Assembly (NCBI GenBank): GCA_002426825.1
Contig: DINK01000021.1
Location: forward strand, 2,912-9,522
Reading direction: 5' to 3'
Length of the DNA stretch: 6,611 bases
Origin: Holosporaceae bacterium UBA5542
GTDB lineage: Bacteria > Pseudomonadota > Alphaproteobacteria > UBA7879 > UBA5542
Of the stretch, positions 6,043-6,611 are shown piece by piece (the first letter of the stretch is position 1; each line of letters starts with the position of its first letter). The notes beneath the pieces are model-generated. The model was not told the origin of the DNA. It worked only from the letters and a program-made list of their open reading frames with translations, and did no database searches. A program made the position numbers and the translations under genes.

Positions 6043-6611
6043 ATGTCTTCAGCGGCAGAGCAACTGGCTTCAAATTTAAATTTTGGTCTTTTTTCAAAGG
6101 CAGAGGAACTTAAAAAACGCATCTGGTTTACGCTAGGTGCGCTTATTATTTACCGCTTGGGTACTTATATCCCTCTTCCTGGCATTGATATGGGTGTTAT
6201 TACATCGATTGCTAAACGAAATGCCTCTGGCATCCTTGGAATGGTTGACATGTTCTCTGGGGGTGCTCTATGGCGTATGACGATATTTGCGCTCAATATT
6301 ATGCCTTACATTACGGCAAGCATTATCGTGCAGCTTTTAGGTGCTGTGTATCCAGCCTGGCAATCTTTGCGTAAAGAAGGTGAGTCTGGTCGTAAAAAAC
6401 TTAACCAGTATACCCGGTATGGAACCGTTATCTTGTCTTCTGTTCAGGCGTTTGCATTAGCGAAAACTCTTGAGAGTCAGCAAGCGGTACTGGACCCAGG
6501 ATTTTTCTTTCAAATGTCGACGGTTATCACGATCGTAGGCAGTACGATGTTCCTTGTATGGCTTGGGGAACAAATTACATCGCGTGGTATTGGTAACGGT
6601 ATTTCGTTGAT
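6043..6611 (+). CDS. secY: Protein translocase channel subunit SecY, 3'-truncated by the window edge
   Basis: SecY is the inner-membrane channel of the SecYEG translocon; it passes unfolded proteins from SecA or the ribosome across or into the membrane. The first 189 codons are visible, out of about 435-450 in the family. Residues 1-26 are cytosolic (AAEQLASNLNFG, then KAEELKKR). TM1 is about 27-45 (IWFTLGALIIYRLGTYIPL). Residues 63-76 (GILGMVDMFSGGAL) form the plug region, leading into TM2 (about 78-100). The cytosolic loop KEGESGRKKLNQYTRYGT precedes TM3 (about 127-141). TM4 is about 160-175, followed by GEQITSRGIGNGISL, a conserved cytosolic motif before TM5. The position after rplO is classical. 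No frameshift is visible; the gene continues past 6611. Confidence 0.98.
   Translation, partial: MSSAAEQLASNLNFGLFSKAEELKKRIWFTLGALIIYRLGTYIPLPGIDMGVITSIAKRNASGILGMVDMFSGGALWRMTIFALNIMPYITASIIVQLLGAVYPAWQSLRKEGESGRKKLNQYTRYGTVILSSVQAFALAKTLESQQAVLDPGFFFQMSTVITIVGSTMFLVWLGEQITSRGIGNGISL

Larger units (their letters stand above)
1..6611 (+). other. Fused S10-spc ribosomal protein operon (internal segment)
   Basis: Sixteen codirectional genes from rplV to secY follow the classical bacterial order with none missing. Gaps are 1-27 nt and three junctions overlap (rplV/rpsC and rplN/rplX by one base, rpsE/rpmD by eight). No internal gap could hold a normal promoter plus leader, and no terminator-like hairpin with a T-run was seen between genes. 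A single transcript starting upstream of the window is the simplest reading. Co-transcription is inferred from spacing, not shown. Confidence 0.85.

Noticed and set aside
1..6611. A hidden novel system, mobile insertion or foreign gene within the operon.
   Set aside because: All but about 115 bases are assigned to conserved housekeeping genes in classical order. No gap exceeds 27 bases, and I saw no stretch with clearly different base composition.

Overview
This window is one uninterrupted stretch of the bacterial S10-spc ribosomal protein operon. It holds sixteen genes, all on the + strand. In order they are rplV (5' end missing), rpsC, rplP, rpmC, rpsQ, rplN, rplX, rplE, rpsN, rpsH, rplF, rplR, rpsE, rpmD, rplO and secY (3' end missing). 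I recognised each gene from its characteristic protein motifs. The order matches the classical bacterial arrangement.

The proteins look alphaproteobacterial. Examples are the S3 tail with [10 protein letters not shown], the L22 stretch FSKRRAS...[10 protein letters not shown], the L5 segment [20 protein letters not shown], and the SecY N-terminus with AAEQLASNLNFG and KKRIWFTLGALIIYRLGTY. Hand counts on a few lines give a G+C content of roughly 40-45%, with many T-ending codons. That is lower than in most free-living alphaproteobacteria and higher than in Rickettsia. A moderately AT-rich alphaproteobacterium, perhaps a host-associated lineage such as Holosporales, would fit. The lineage below class level is a guess.

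Layout: positions 1-1864 carry the S10-operon part (L22, S3, L16, L29, S17). Positions 1873-6015 carry the spc part (L14, L24, L5, S14, S8, L6, L18, S5, L30, L15). From 6043 the window runs into secY, the channel of the Sec translocon. Junctions range from an 8-nt overlap to a 27-nt gap, and most start codons have a Shine-Dalgarno-like sequence. No gap is large enough for a conventional promoter or terminator, so all genes shown are probably co-transcribed from a promoter upstream of the window. The products are small- and large-subunit ribosomal proteins made together, plus the protein channel that docks at the ribosome exit tunnel.

I found no mobile element, CRISPR array, RNA gene, broken gene or foreign insert. 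This is a conserved housekeeping region and I see no previously undescribed system in it. The findings are small departures from textbook arrangement or family consensus, scored low accordingly.
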